This document shows, piece by piece, positions 7,387 through 15,582 of a DNA stretch of 35,031 nucleotides; the stretch's first letter is position 1; every line of letters starts with the position of its first letter. The DNA lies in the NCBI GenBank assembly GCA_007118295.1, contig SKRW01000198.1:1-35031 (forward strand). Direction: 5' to 3'. The translations under genes were made by a program, and so were the position numbers. The stretch is from Paracoccaceae bacterium (GTDB lineage: Bacteria > Pseudomonadota > Alphaproteobacteria > Rhodobacterales > Rhodobacteraceae). The notes beneath the pieces were generated by a model. It was not told where the DNA came from and searched no databases. It saw nothing but the letters and a program-made list of their open reading frames with translations.

Positions 7387-8727
7387 ATGAGTTTGGACCT
7401 GATCGGGCTGCTGCCGAGTTTCGGAAATTTCTTTTACACGATCGCGGCCTTTGTCGTTGTCCTGTCGATCATCGTGGCGGTGCATGAATACGGCCACTAC
7501 ATCGTCGGGCGCTGGTCGGGGATTCATGCGGATGTGTTTTCCATCGGGTTTGGCCCGGTTCTGGCCAGCGGCACCGACAAGCGCGGGACTGTCTGGCAGA
7601 TCGCGGCGATTCCGCTTGGTGGCTATGTGAAATTCGCGGGCGATTCGAGCGCGGCATCCAGCAAGGATGCCGAGGGCATGTCGCAGATGAGTGACGCAGA
7701 ACGCAGGCGCACGATGCACGGCGCGCCGCTCTGGGCGCGCTCTGCAACAGTCGCGGCGGGGCCAATGTTCAACTTCATCTTTGCGTTCTTCGTCTTTGCG
7801 GGACTGCTGATGTATGAAGGTGTGGCAGTTGACGAACCGGTCGTGGGCGAAATAACGCCTTTGCCCGCCCAGCCGTTTGAACTGGCCTCGGGTGACCGGA
7901 TTCTGGCCGTTGAAGGGATCGAGACCGAAACCCTTGGCGATTTCCTGCGCAGCGCCGAAGATTTGCCCGCGCAGGCCGTGCTGCGCTACACAGTCGAACG
8001 CGAAGGCAGGGTCATCGACGTGACTGGCCCGCACCCGCAACCGCCCCTTGCGGGCAGTGTGGCGATTCAGTCTGCCGCGCGCGAGGCGCGCATGGTGCCG
8101 GGCGATGTCATCACGGCGATCAACGGCACCGAGATCGCAACCTTTCGGGAATTGCGCGAACTTGTCGCCGAATCCGGGGGCGGACCGCTGGAATTGCGCG
8201 TCTGGCGCGATGGGCGCGAACTGGATCTGACACTGGTGCCGCGCAGCACGGACCTGCCGCTGCCCGGCGGCGGATTCGAAACGCGCTTTCTGATTGGTCT
8301 GACATCGGGCGCGGTGTTTGAATACGGCACCCGCAGCCCCGGTTTGGTCGAGGCGTCGGGCATCGCTGCGGCCCAGATATGGCAGGTCATCCGCACCTCG
8401 CTCGAAGGGCTGTATTACATGATCGTCGGGCAGATCAGCACCTGCAACCTGTCCAGCCCCATCGGGATCGCAGAGGCTTCGGTCGCCAAGGCCGGCGACG
8501 GGCTGATCGAATTCGTGTGGTTCATCGCGATCCTGTCGGTTGCCATTGGCCTGCTGAACCTGTTTCCCATTCCGCCACTGGATGGCGGACATCTGGTGTT
8601 TCACGCCTATGAGGCCGTGATGCGCCGCCCGGCGGGGGACAAGGCGATGCAGATCCTGATCACCATCGGGCTGGCGCTGGTGCTGACGCTGTTTGCCTTT
8701 GCGCTGTTCAACGATCTGACCTGCTGA
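7387..8727 (+). CDS. rseP: RIP metalloprotease RseP (site-2 protease)
   Basis: RseP is an inner-membrane zinc protease that cleaves transmembrane segments, typically of anti-sigma factors and signal-peptide remnants. The 446-aa protein has HEYGH (33-37) inside the first hydrophobic segment, two PDZ-like regions in the periplasmic part (roughly 120-200 and 205-285), and the second metal-site motif LDGG (398-401, ligand Asp399) before the last transmembrane helix. NLSSPIGIAEAS precedes it, as in relatives. The start is ambiguous: the ATG at 7387 sits directly against AGGGGA (7381-7386), while a TTG at 7393 has ideal 6-nt spacing. The two proteins differ by only two residues. It follows dxr and precedes a small membrane protein and bamA. 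Confidence 0.96.
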   Translation: MSLDLIGLLPSFGNFFYTIAAFVVVLSIIVAVHEYGHYIVGRWSGIHADVFSIGFGPVLASGTDKRGTVWQIAAIPLGGYVKFAGDSSAASSKDAEGMSQMSDAERRRTMHGAPLWARSATVAAGPMFNFIFAFFVFAGLLMYEGVAVDEPVVGEITPLPAQPFELASGDRILAVEGIETETLGDFLRSAEDLPAQAVLRYTVEREGRVIDVTGPHPQPPLAGSVAIQSAAREARMVPGDVITAINGTEIATFRELRELVAESGGGPLELRVWRDGRELDLTLVPRSTDLPLPGGGFETRFLIGLTSGAVFEYGTRSPGLVEASGIAAAQIWQVIRTSLEGLYYMIVGQISTCNLSSPIGIAEASVAKAGDGLIEFVWFIAILSVAIGLLNLFPIPPLDGGHLVFHAYEAVMRRPAGDKAMQILITIGLALVLTLFAFALFNDLTC

Positions 8728-8810
8728 CGGTCGCCCACACCGCTATTTTGCCACCGGCTTGTCAAATTCCTGCCCAGATTCGCGTCTAGGTGTCAGGCAA
8801 GGAGAGCAGC

Positions 8811-8972
8811 ATGGCATATATTGATTCCGAATTGCGCAACATGCGCCTGATCTGGTCAGCAATTGCCGACCGTGTTCTGGTGGTCGCGCTGATCGTGTTG
8901 GGCATGGCCTTTGCCAGTGTTGTCGCGCTGTATCTGGGCTATGGGCCTATGGAACTGCATTTCCGCCCCTGA
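8811..8972 (+). CDS. Small single-span membrane protein, unknown
   Basis: A 53-aa ORF starts at ATG 8811 with a good ribosome binding site (AAGGAG, 7 nt before the start). It has a short N-terminal region with acidic and basic residues (MAYIDSELRNMRLIW), one hydrophobic transmembrane segment of about 22 residues (roughly 22-44, VLVVALIVLGMAFASVVALY) and a short tail ending ELHFRP. I do not recognise the family. It is inserted between rseP and bamA, which are often directly adjacent, with 83 bp before it and 212 bp after it. A TTGTCA (8759-8764) upstream may be part of a promoter, but no good -10 is visible. A role in envelope stress or outer-membrane assembly is only suggested by position. 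Confidence 0.7.
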   Translation: MAYIDSELRNMRLIWSAIADRVLVVALIVLGMAFASVVALYLGYGPMELHFRP

Positions 8973-9120
8973 CTCTGGCTGATCGCCCGACGGCAAAGGC
9001 GCGGGATGTGTCCATGCCTTGGTCCGGCCTTGCGATGCCGCCCCACTGGCAAGATCGGTCAGACCCCGAAACCGGCTGGAGCGCTTGTGGTATACGGGTA
9101 TCACCCGCCCGTCGATTGCT

Positions 9121-9149
9121 TTGACAAGCCAGCCGTTACCCGATACGCA
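9121..9149 (+). promoter_or_regulatory. Candidate promoter of bamA
   Basis: A perfect -35 hexamer TTGACA (9121-9126) is followed after 17 nt by TACGCA (9144-9149), a weak -10. It lies 36 nt upstream of the bamA start, in the 212-bp gap after the small membrane protein gene. A short dyad (CGGGT-3 nt-ACCCG, near 9095-9107) lies just upstream. This would allow bamA-lpxB to be transcribed independently of rseP. The evidence is consensus matching only. Confidence 0.4.
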
Positions 9150-9184
9150 GAGAGAAATAATAATGCGGTAAAACGGGGCCCGAC

Positions 9185-11566
9185 ATGCGCGGAATCATGA
9201 GGATGCTGCCGGCGCTCAAAGGGGGTGTGGCACGGGGTCTGCACGTCTTTTCAGCGGCGGTTTTTTGTCTGTTTACATTGGCTTTTGCAGCTTCTGTTAC
9301 GTCTGCCGACGCGCAGACATTCAGATTCAACACGATTGCAATCGACGGCAATGTGCGGGTCGATGATTCTACGATCCGCGGGCTTGCGGGAATCGCACCC
9401 GGTCAGGCAGTGTCTGCCGGGCAGGTCAATTCTGCCGTCAACAGTCTGACGGCCTCGGGTCTGTTCGAGTCTGTGGATGTCGTCCCCCAAGGCGGCACTT
9501 TGCGGATCACCGTGCGAGAATATCCCATCATCGGGATCGTGAATTATGAGGGCAACCGCCGCATCAATGACGATGCCATCGACGGGGTGGTGCAGACCCG
9601 TGCGGGTCGCGTCTTGCAGCCCGCGCAGGTCGAGGCCGACGCACGCGCCATTGCGCGCCTCTATGCCGAACGTGGGCGCACTGGTGCCGAAGTGACCCCC
9701 CAGATCATTCCGCGCGGAAACAATCGCGTCGATCTGGCCTTCGAGATTCGCGAAGGCAATGTGGTCGAGATCGAGCGTCTGTCCTTTGTCGGCAATACGG
9801 CCTACTCCAATTACCGCCTGCGTCAGGTCCTGAACACCAAGCAGGCGGGCGTGTTCCGCTGGCTGGTGCAGCGCGATACATTTGTCGCCGAGCGTATCAA
9901 CCTCGACCGCCAGTTGCTGACCGATTTCTACCTGTCGCGTGGCTATGTCGATTTCGAGGTGCTGTCGGTCACATCCGAAATGGCGCGTGAGCGTGACGGG
10001 TTCTTCCTGACCTTCAACCTGCGCGAAGGGCTGCAGTACCGCTTTGGCAACATCTCGGTCATCAGCGAAGTCGAAGGGATTGACCCCGGCGATTATGAGC
10101 GTGAGTTGCGTCTGCGTCCGGGCACGATCTTCTCGCCGAATGTGCTGGATCAGAACATCGCGCGCATCGAACAACTGGCAGAGCGTCGCGGCTTGCGGTT
10201 CATCCGCGCCGATCCGCGTTTTACCCGCAACAATCGCGACCAGACCATTGATGTGCAATTCGCCATCGTGCGCGGGGAACGCATCTTTGTCGAGCGCATC
10301 GATATTCAGGGCAACACGACCACGCTGGACCGGGTGGTGCGCCGTCAGTTCAATTCGGCCGAGGGGGATCCGCTCAACCCGCGTGAAATCCGCGAGGCGG
10401 CAGAGCGTATTCGTGCGCTGGGCTATTTCTCTGATGTCGCTGTCGAGCCGCGTCAGGGCTCTGCCCCCGATCAGGCCATTGTCGATGTCGAGGTCGAGGA
10501 AACGACCACAGGCTCGCTCGGCTTTTCGGTTAGCTATGGGGCGTCACAGGGTATCGGTTTTGGCATTACCTTTGCCGAACAGAACTTCCTTGGGCGTGGT
10601 CAGCAGATCGCGGTTGCCTTCAATACAGTCTCGGGTGCGCGCGATATCTCGCTGCAGTTCACCGAACCGGCCCTGTTGGGGCGCGATCTGTCCTATTCGC
10701 TGGGCATCGGCTACCGCGAGACCAGCAGCTTCTTTGCAGATTTCAACACGCGCGAGGCGTTCCTCAACAATTCCATCGGCTTTCCGGTCAGCGAATTCGG
10801 GCGCCTGCAACTGCGCCAGGGTCTGTTGCTGGACCGGTTGAGCGGACTTGAAGACCCGTCCGGCACCCCAGCGCCATCAGTTCTGAATTCCGCACGACTC
10901 TTTGCAGATCAGGAGGCTGGCACTGCCATCACCGGCACCCTTGGATACAGTTATACGCATGACACGCGGCGGGTCGGCATTGATCCGACCCAAGGCTGGA
11001 TCTTCAACATCGGTCAGGATCTGGGGATCGGCAACAATAGCCGTCGTTTCCTCAAGACCGAAGCGCGCGTCGGCTACGAGATGAGCATTTTTAACGAAGA
11101 TGTCACCTTGCGGGGCGATGCGCGGGCAGGTTTGTTGCACATGGTCTCTGGCCAGTCGCGCAATAACGAACGGTTCCAGCTTTCCAATATCATGCGCGGC
11201 TTTCAGCCCGGTGGGTCCGGTCCGCGTGATTTTGCGTCAACCAATAACGACGTGCTGGGCGGCAACCGCTATTTCGCTTTGCAGCTTGAGGCGCAATTCC
11301 CCCTTGGCACGCCAGAGGAATACGGTCTGAGCGGCGGCGTCTTTGCCGACGTCGGGTCGGTCTGGGGTCTTGATAATGCCGGTGGCATTGACATGAGCGA
11401 TGGCGGCACCAACTACAATCGCATGAACATCCGCGCCGCAGTCGGGGTGTCGCTGTTCTGGGACAGCCCGCTTGGGCCGTTGCGCTTCGACTTCTCGCGC
11501 CCTGTGCGCAAACTGCCGCAGGACCGGGCACAGAATTTCGACTTCTCGATCGTCTCGCAATTCTGA
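9185..11566 (+). CDS. bamA: Outer membrane protein assembly factor BamA
   Basis: BamA is the Omp85 core of the BAM complex and folds beta-barrel proteins into the outer membrane. The 793-aa protein has an N-terminal signal peptide with cleavage likely after ADA-Q (residue 43), then five POTRA-like repeats (about 45-400, each with a G-N-x-R or G-N-T element such as IDGNVRV, YEGNRRI, FVGNTAY, IQGNTTT). A C-terminal 16-strand barrel follows, ending in Phe. The barrel-loop signature is MRGF (670-673), a variant of the usual VRGF. The signal peptide is long; ATGs at 9197 and 9203 would shorten it and are possible starts. The ompH start overlaps the stop by one base (TGATG). Confidence 0.97.
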   Translation: MRGIMRMLPALKGGVARGLHVFSAAVFCLFTLAFAASVTSADAQTFRFNTIAIDGNVRVDDSTIRGLAGIAPGQAVSAGQVNSAVNSLTASGLFESVDVVPQGGTLRITVREYPIIGIVNYEGNRRINDDAIDGVVQTRAGRVLQPAQVEADARAIARLYAERGRTGAEVTPQIIPRGNNRVDLAFEIREGNVVEIERLSFVGNTAYSNYRLRQVLNTKQAGVFRWLVQRDTFVAERINLDRQLLTDFYLSRGYVDFEVLSVTSEMARERDGFFLTFNLREGLQYRFGNISVISEVEGIDPGDYERELRLRPGTIFSPNVLDQNIARIEQLAERRGLRFIRADPRFTRNNRDQTIDVQFAIVRGERIFVERIDIQGNTTTLDRVVRRQFNSAEGDPLNPREIREAAERIRALGYFSDVAVEPRQGSAPDQAIVDVEVEETTTGSLGFSVSYGASQGIGFGITFAEQNFLGRGQQIAVAFNTVSGARDISLQFTEPALLGRDLSYSLGIGYRETSSFFADFNTREAFLNNSIGFPVSEFGRLQLRQGLLLDRLSGLEDPSGTPAPSVLNSARLFADQEAGTAITGTLGYSYTHDTRRVGIDPTQGWIFNIGQDLGIGNNSRRFLKTEARVGYEMSIFNEDVTLRGDARAGLLHMVSGQSRNNERFQLSNIMRGFQPGGSGPRDFASTNNDVLGGNRYFALQLEAQFPLGTPEEYGLSGGVFADVGSVWGLDNAGGIDMSDGGTNYNRMNIRAAVGVSLFWDSPLGPLRFDFSRPVRKLPQDRAQNFDFSIVSQF

Positions 11567-12171
11567 TGCATTTCCGCGCCGTGGTATCGGTGTTCTTCGG
11601 GGCCGCCAGCATGCTGGCGGCCCCGCTTCATGCGCAACAGGGTTTCGGCTTTTCGCTGGGGCAGGCGCTGGATGACGCCGCTCCGGTTCAGACCCTTTCG
11701 CTGCGCACCATCGATGAAGAACGCCTGTTCCGGCAATCGCAGTTTGGCCAGCGCGTCTTCGCAGAGATCGAAGAGGCGTCGCGCGCGCTTGAGGCCGAGA
11801 ATGACCGCTTGTTGGAAGAGTTGACCGCGCGCGAGGCCGAACTGACCGAGTTGCGCAGCACCCTCACAGTCGAGGAGTTTCGCGCAGCCGCCGCAGATTT
11901 CGACCTGCAGGCCGAAACGATCCGCCGCTCGCAGGCCGAAAAGCGTCAGCGTCTGGTCCAGTTCGAGGAATCCGAGCGCCGCCGCTTTTTCAGCGAGAGT
12001 GGCAGCGTCCTGCAAAGCGCGCTGACGCGCGCGGGCGGCCAGATCCTGATCGATTCGCGCGCTGTCATCATTGCGGCTCCGGGTATCGACATTACCGATG
12101 ACGTGGTCGAGGCCATGAATGACACTATCGGTGATGGTGGCCCGCCGCCCTTTCCGCTCAACCTGCCCTGA
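11566..12171 (+). CDS. OmpH/Skp-family periplasmic chaperone
   Basis: Skp-like proteins are periplasmic holdase chaperones for outer-membrane proteins and form trimers with coiled-coil arms. The 201-aa protein has a signal peptide cleaved after about residue 23 (PLHA-QQ). A beta-strand region includes [19 protein letters not shown], the usual start of the mature domain. A charged, heptad-rich helical stretch follows from about 65 to 150, then a closing beta segment ([21 protein letters not shown]). This order matches OmpH/Skp. The C-terminus is Pro/Gly-rich. The start overlaps the bamA stop, so the pair is translationally coupled and functionally coherent. A GC hairpin and 106 bp separate it from fabZ. 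Confidence 0.9.
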   Translation: MHFRAVVSVFFGAASMLAAPLHAQQGFGFSLGQALDDAAPVQTLSLRTIDEERLFRQSQFGQRVFAEIEEASRALEAENDRLLEELTAREAELTELRSTLTVEEFRAAAADFDLQAETIRRSQAEKRQRLVQFEESERRRFFSESGSVLQSALTRAGGQILIDSRAVIIAAPGIDITDDVVEAMNDTIGDGGPPPFPLNLP

Positions 12172-12188
12172 GGGCATCTCGCCTCGGG

Positions 12189-12210
12189 CGGGGCTGCCTT
12201 GCCAGCCCCG
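12189..12210 (+). other. GC-rich hairpin between ompH and fabZ
   Basis: A perfect 8-bp stem (CGGGGCTG and CAGCCCCG) with a 6-nt loop lies 17 nt after the ompH stop. No T-run follows, so it is more likely an mRNA stability, processing or partial-attenuation element than a full terminator. The gene order across it is still operon-like. Confidence 0.4.
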
Positions 12211-12277
12211 GCACCACTTGCTAGACGGACGCGCGACAGGCTCTTGCGCTGCCCCGACGACCAGAAAAGGACGCCCC

Positions 12278-12748
12278 ATGACCGACCCCCAGCCCTTGCA
12301 GGCCGATCTGGCCACCATCATGCGGATCATTCCGCACCGATATCCGTTTCTGCTGGTGGACAAGGTGCACGATGTGGTGGCGCGGCAATCGGCTGTGGGC
12401 ATCAAGAATGTCACCTTCAACGAGCCGCATTTTCAGGGTCATTTCCCCGGCGCGCCGATCATGCCCGGTGTCACCATTATCGAGGCAATGGCCCAGACGG
12501 CTGCCGTGCTGGTCGGGCTGTCGGTAGGGTATGGGGACAAAGCGCCCCTGATCTATTTCATGTCGATCGACAAGGCCAAGTTTCGCCGCAAGGTCGTGCC
12601 CGGCGATGTGCTGGAGTTGCATGTAAAGGTCAGGCGCGGCTCGACCAAGATCTGGAAGTTCGAGGGCGTTGCCAAGGTCGAGGGACAGGTTGCCGCCGAG
12701 GCAGAATTTGCCGCGATGATCGACACCAGTGCCACAACAGTCTTGTGA
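12278..12748 (+). CDS. fabZ: 3-hydroxyacyl-ACP dehydratase FabZ
   Basis: FabZ dehydrates beta-hydroxyacyl-ACP in fatty-acid synthesis and shares the hydroxyacyl-ACP pool with lipid A synthesis. The 156-aa protein has the hot-dog-fold motifs [11 protein letters not shown], then [14 protein letters not shown] with catalytic His55, and IIEAMAQ with Glu69. I chose the ATG at 12278 for the AAAAGG ribosome binding site 7 nt upstream and the normal family length; the frame is open further upstream but crosses the ompH 3' end. lpxA starts 7 nt after the stop. In many bacteria lpxD lies immediately upstream, but here the upstream gene is ompH. Confidence 0.97.
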   Translation: MTDPQPLQADLATIMRIIPHRYPFLLVDKVHDVVARQSAVGIKNVTFNEPHFQGHFPGAPIMPGVTIIEAMAQTAAVLVGLSVGYGDKAPLIYFMSIDKAKFRRKVVPGDVLELHVKVRRGSTKIWKFEGVAKVEGQVAAEAEFAAMIDTSATTVL

Positions 12749-12755
12749 GACAGGG

Positions 12756-13550
12756 ATGATTGATCCATCAGCGCAGATACATCCATCGGCCATCGTGGAA
12801 GCCGGCGCATCCATCGGCGCGGGCTGCATGATTGGCCCCTTTGCCATTGTCGGACCCGAGGTGACGCTGGGCGCAGGCGTGACGGTCAAGTCGCATGCGC
12901 TGGTCACCGGCTGGACCGAGATTGGCGCGGGCAGCACGATCTTTTCCTTCGCATCAGTGGGAGAAGTGCCGCAGGATCTGAAATATGCGGGCGAACGGAC
13001 GCGGCTGATCGTCGGCGCGGGCTGCCGTATCCGCGAGAATGCAACCCTGCATGTGGGCACCGAAGGGGGTGGCGGTGTGACCCGAGTGGGCGACAATTGT
13101 CTGGTCATGGCAGGCGCGCATGTTGGCCATGATGCGCAGATCGATGACAATGTGATCCTTGCGCAAAATGCGGCTGTCGCAGGTCATGTCACAATCGAGA
13201 GGAATGTGATCGTGGGGGCCGCTGCCGGATTGCACCAGCATATCCGGGTGGGCGAGGGGTCCATCATCGGGGCACTGACCCGTGTGACGCGCGATGTGAT
13301 GCCGTTCGGGCTGGTGTCGACGACCGATGGCACGTTGCAGGGGTTGAATGTGATCGGGCTGAAACGCCGGGGCATGGGGCGCGAGGACATTGCGGCGTTG
13401 CGTGATGCCTACAAACGACTGGCCGAGGGCGAGGGGACGCTGAGCGATCTGGCACAGGCCTTGATGGTGGAAACAGACAGCGAGGTCGTGGCGCAGGTGG
13501 CGCAATTCTTCACGGCGGACTCGCACCGGAAATTCCTGCGTCCGACATGA
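12756..13550 (+). CDS. lpxA: UDP-N-acetylglucosamine acyltransferase LpxA
   Basis: LpxA transfers a 3-hydroxyacyl chain from ACP to UDP-GlcNAc, the first step of lipid A synthesis. The 264-aa protein is built of left-handed beta-helix hexapeptide repeats (for example AGASIGAGCMIGPFAIVGPE). His125 in AHVGHDAQIDDN is at the same position as the catalytic His of the E. coli enzyme. A helical C-terminus (GMGREDIAALRDAYKRLAEG) completes the fold. The ATG at 12756 lies only 7 nt after the fabZ stop. AGGG abuts it rather than being well spaced, so coupling is likely. The stop overlaps lpxI as ATGA. Confidence 0.97.
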   Translation: MIDPSAQIHPSAIVEAGASIGAGCMIGPFAIVGPEVTLGAGVTVKSHALVTGWTEIGAGSTIFSFASVGEVPQDLKYAGERTRLIVGAGCRIRENATLHVGTEGGGGVTRVGDNCLVMAGAHVGHDAQIDDNVILAQNAAVAGHVTIERNVIVGAAAGLHQHIRVGEGSIIGALTRVTRDVMPFGLVSTTDGTLQGLNVIGLKRRGMGREDIAALRDAYKRLAEGEGTLSDLAQALMVETDSEVVAQVAQFFTADSHRKFLRPT

Positions 13551-14368
13551 GCCATCTAGCACTGATCGTGGGCCGGGGGCGTTTGCCGCATCTGCTGGCT
13601 GACAGGTTGATGGCCGAGGGCCGCCCGCCTATCATGGCCGAGCTTGAAGGGTTTGAAAGCCTTAGCCGCGTGCGCGAGGGGGTCGAACGGTTCCGGCTGG
13701 AGAGACTGATCCCCTTTCTGGACCGGTTGCAGGACCTTGGCGTGACCGAGGTGGTGTTTGCGGGGGCTGTGCACCGCATCCGGCTGGATCCTGCCCTGAT
13801 CGATCCGGCGACGATGCAGGTCCTGCCGCGTATCATGGCTGCGATGCAGCAAGGCGATGACGGCACGCTGCGCGAGGTGATTGCGCTGATGGACGAATGG
13901 GGAATCACGGTTCGGGGCGTGCAGGACGTTTGCCCTGATCTGGTTGCGGACAAGGGCGTTCTGGGCACTGTCGTTCCAATGGATCAGGACAAGAAGGATG
14001 CGGCGCGCGGCTTTGCCATATTGCAGGCAATGGGCGTGGCGGATGTGGGGCAGGGCTGCATCGTGGCGCACGGGCAGTGTCTGGCCGTCGAGGCCCTGCC
14101 GGGGACTGACGCGATGCTGGCGCATCTGGCCGGATTGCGGGATGCAGGTGCCGAGTTGCCGGCAGGCGGTGTTTTCTGCAAGGCCCCCAAACCCGCGCAG
14201 GACCGGCGGATCGACCTGCCCGCGCTTGGGCCAGAGACTGTCGAGGGGGCGCATCGTGCAGGGCTGCGCGGGGTCGCGTTCGAGGCCGGGGGCGTCTTGC
14301 TGATCGACCGTGCCGAAATGGTCGCGCGCGCCGATGCGCTGGGTCTGTTTCTCTGGGCCCGCGCGTGA
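13547..14368 (+). CDS. lpxI: UDP-2,3-diacylglucosamine pyrophosphatase LpxI
   Basis: LpxI hydrolyses UDP-2,3-diacylglucosamine to lipid X in lipid A synthesis. It replaces the unrelated LpxH found in E. coli and is the typical alphaproteobacterial form. The 273-aa protein (formerly DUF1009) starts LALIVGRGRLPHLLADRL and carries the acidic QQGDDGTLRE segment with Asp104-Asp105, VQDVCPDL, KDAARGFAILQAMGVADVGQ and the C-terminal GAHRAGLRGVAFEAGGVLLI. It overlaps lpxA upstream by 4 nt, and its stop is overlapped by the lpxB GTG start. The order lpxA-lpxI-lpxB matches consecutive biochemical use, except that LpxC and LpxD are encoded elsewhere. Confidence 0.95.
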   Translation: MSHLALIVGRGRLPHLLADRLMAEGRPPIMAELEGFESLSRVREGVERFRLERLIPFLDRLQDLGVTEVVFAGAVHRIRLDPALIDPATMQVLPRIMAAMQQGDDGTLREVIALMDEWGITVRGVQDVCPDLVADKGVLGTVVPMDQDKKDAARGFAILQAMGVADVGQGCIVAHGQCLAVEALPGTDAMLAHLAGLRDAGAELPAGGVFCKAPKPAQDRRIDLPALGPETVEGAHRAGLRGVAFEAGGVLLIDRAEMVARADALGLFLWARA

Positions 14369-15522
14369 AGGTCTTTCTCATCGCGGGCGAGCCATCGGGC
14401 GACAAGTTGGGCGCGGCGCTGATGGCTGGGGTGCGCACCCTGGCACCTGATGTGGTCTTTGACGGGGTGGGCGGCGACGCGATGGCGGCGATGGGGCTTG
14501 TGTCGCGCTTTCCGATGGCCGATCTGTCAGTCATGGGGTTGGCCGAAGTATTGCCGCGCCTGAGCCTGCTGCGCCGTCGTATTCGCGAAACGGCAACGGC
14601 CATAGCCGGGGCGTGTCCTGATGTCGTCATCACCATCGACAGCCCCGATTTCTGCCTGCGGGTGCTGCGCCTGGCGCGCGCTATGCGCCCTGACCTGCCT
14701 GTCGTGCATTATGTGGCCCCTTCGGTCTGGGCGTGGCGTCCGGGGCGGGCGGCACGGATGACACCTTTGGTCGATCATGTGCTGGCGCTCTTGCCGTTCG
14801 AGCCGCCCTATATGCAGGCCGCAGGCATGACCTGCGACTTTGTGGGCCATCCGGTCGTGACCGAAGCGCGTGCAACCGGGGCTGAGATTGCGGAATTGCG
14901 CGCGCTGGTGCCGGGGCCTGCAGTGCTGGCCCTTCCAGGTTCGCGCCGCGGCGAGATCGCGCGCCTTGCTCCGCGCTTTGGCGCGGCGCTGGCACAAGCC
15001 TTGCCCGAGGGCATGACCGTGCTGGTGCCCAGTGTTGCGTCACAGGCGGATCTGATGCGCGCGCAGATCGCGCAATGGTCCGTGCCTGCGCTGGTGCTGG
15101 AGGATGCGCGCGCAAAGCGCGCAGCCTTTGCGATCGCAGACCATGCGCTTGCAGCGTCCGGGACTGTCTCGCTGGAACTGGCGGCCAATGACACGCCCAT
15201 GGTTATTGCCTATGACGTGAACCCGCTGTCGCGCCTGATCGCCGAGCGGATGATCCGGCTGGACACAGTGACACTGGTCAATCTGGTGTCCGAGACGCGC
15301 GCGGTGCCCGAATGTCTGGGACGCGCCTGCACCGTGCCAAATATCGCGCAGGCCCTGCGCAGGCTTGTCGAAGATGATGATGCCCGCGCGGCGCAGCGCG
15401 CGGCGATGGCCATCACGCTGGACCGGTTAGGGCAGGGCGGCGAGGCTCCGGGGCTACGGGCTGCGCGCTCGGTGATGGCGTTTCTTGCGGCGCGGCAAGA
15501 TCGGACCAGGACAGGCGGGTAA
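14365..15522 (+). CDS. lpxB: Lipid-A-disaccharide synthase LpxB
   Basis: LpxB condenses UDP-2,3-diacylglucosamine with lipid X to form the lipid A disaccharide at the inner membrane. The 385-aa protein has a GT19-like pattern: the N-terminal AGEPSGDKLGAALM, VVITIDSPDFCLRV, VHYVAPSVWAWRPGRA, FVGHPV and LALPGSRRGEI, then AASGTVSLELAANDTPMVIA in the UDP-binding C-terminal domain. The start is GTG at 14365, overlapping the lpxI stop (GTGA), an arrangement typical of tight coupling. The gene ends the lipid A block and is convergent with xerD, with 60 bp between the two stops and no clear intrinsic terminator there. Confidence 0.97.
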   Translation: MKVFLIAGEPSGDKLGAALMAGVRTLAPDVVFDGVGGDAMAAMGLVSRFPMADLSVMGLAEVLPRLSLLRRRIRETATAIAGACPDVVITIDSPDFCLRVLRLARAMRPDLPVVHYVAPSVWAWRPGRAARMTPLVDHVLALLPFEPPYMQAAGMTCDFVGHPVVTEARATGAEIAELRALVPGPAVLALPGSRRGEIARLAPRFGAALAQALPEGMTVLVPSVASQADLMRAQIAQWSVPALVLEDARAKRAAFAIADHALAASGTVSLELAANDTPMVIAYDVNPLSRLIAERMIRLDTVTLVNLVSETRAVPECLGRACTVPNIAQALRRLVEDDDARAAQRAAMAITLDRLGQGGEAPGLRAARSVMAFLAARQDRTRTGG

Positions 15523-15582
15523 CGTCGCCGCAGCGCAAGGGCGGGGCGCATGTTCAGCGGTACTCCCGGTCCACCTGCCCTG

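Noticed and set aside
6997-8604. 535-codon minus-strand open frame antisense to dxr and rseP
   Set aside because: It is the shadow of high-GC codon use; there is no recognisable domain and the sense genes are certain.
8973-9120. Short plus-strand frame around 9015-9125 (MPWSGLAMPPHWQDRSDPE...)
   Set aside because: There is no ribosome binding site, it is short, and a promoter follows; too weak to call a gene.
11413-12420. Minus-strand open frame opposite bamA, ompH and fabZ
   Set aside because: It overlaps three certain genes and has no family features.
15523-15582. Possible terminator between convergent lpxB and xerD
   Set aside because: No stem of adequate length with a T-run could be found by eye.
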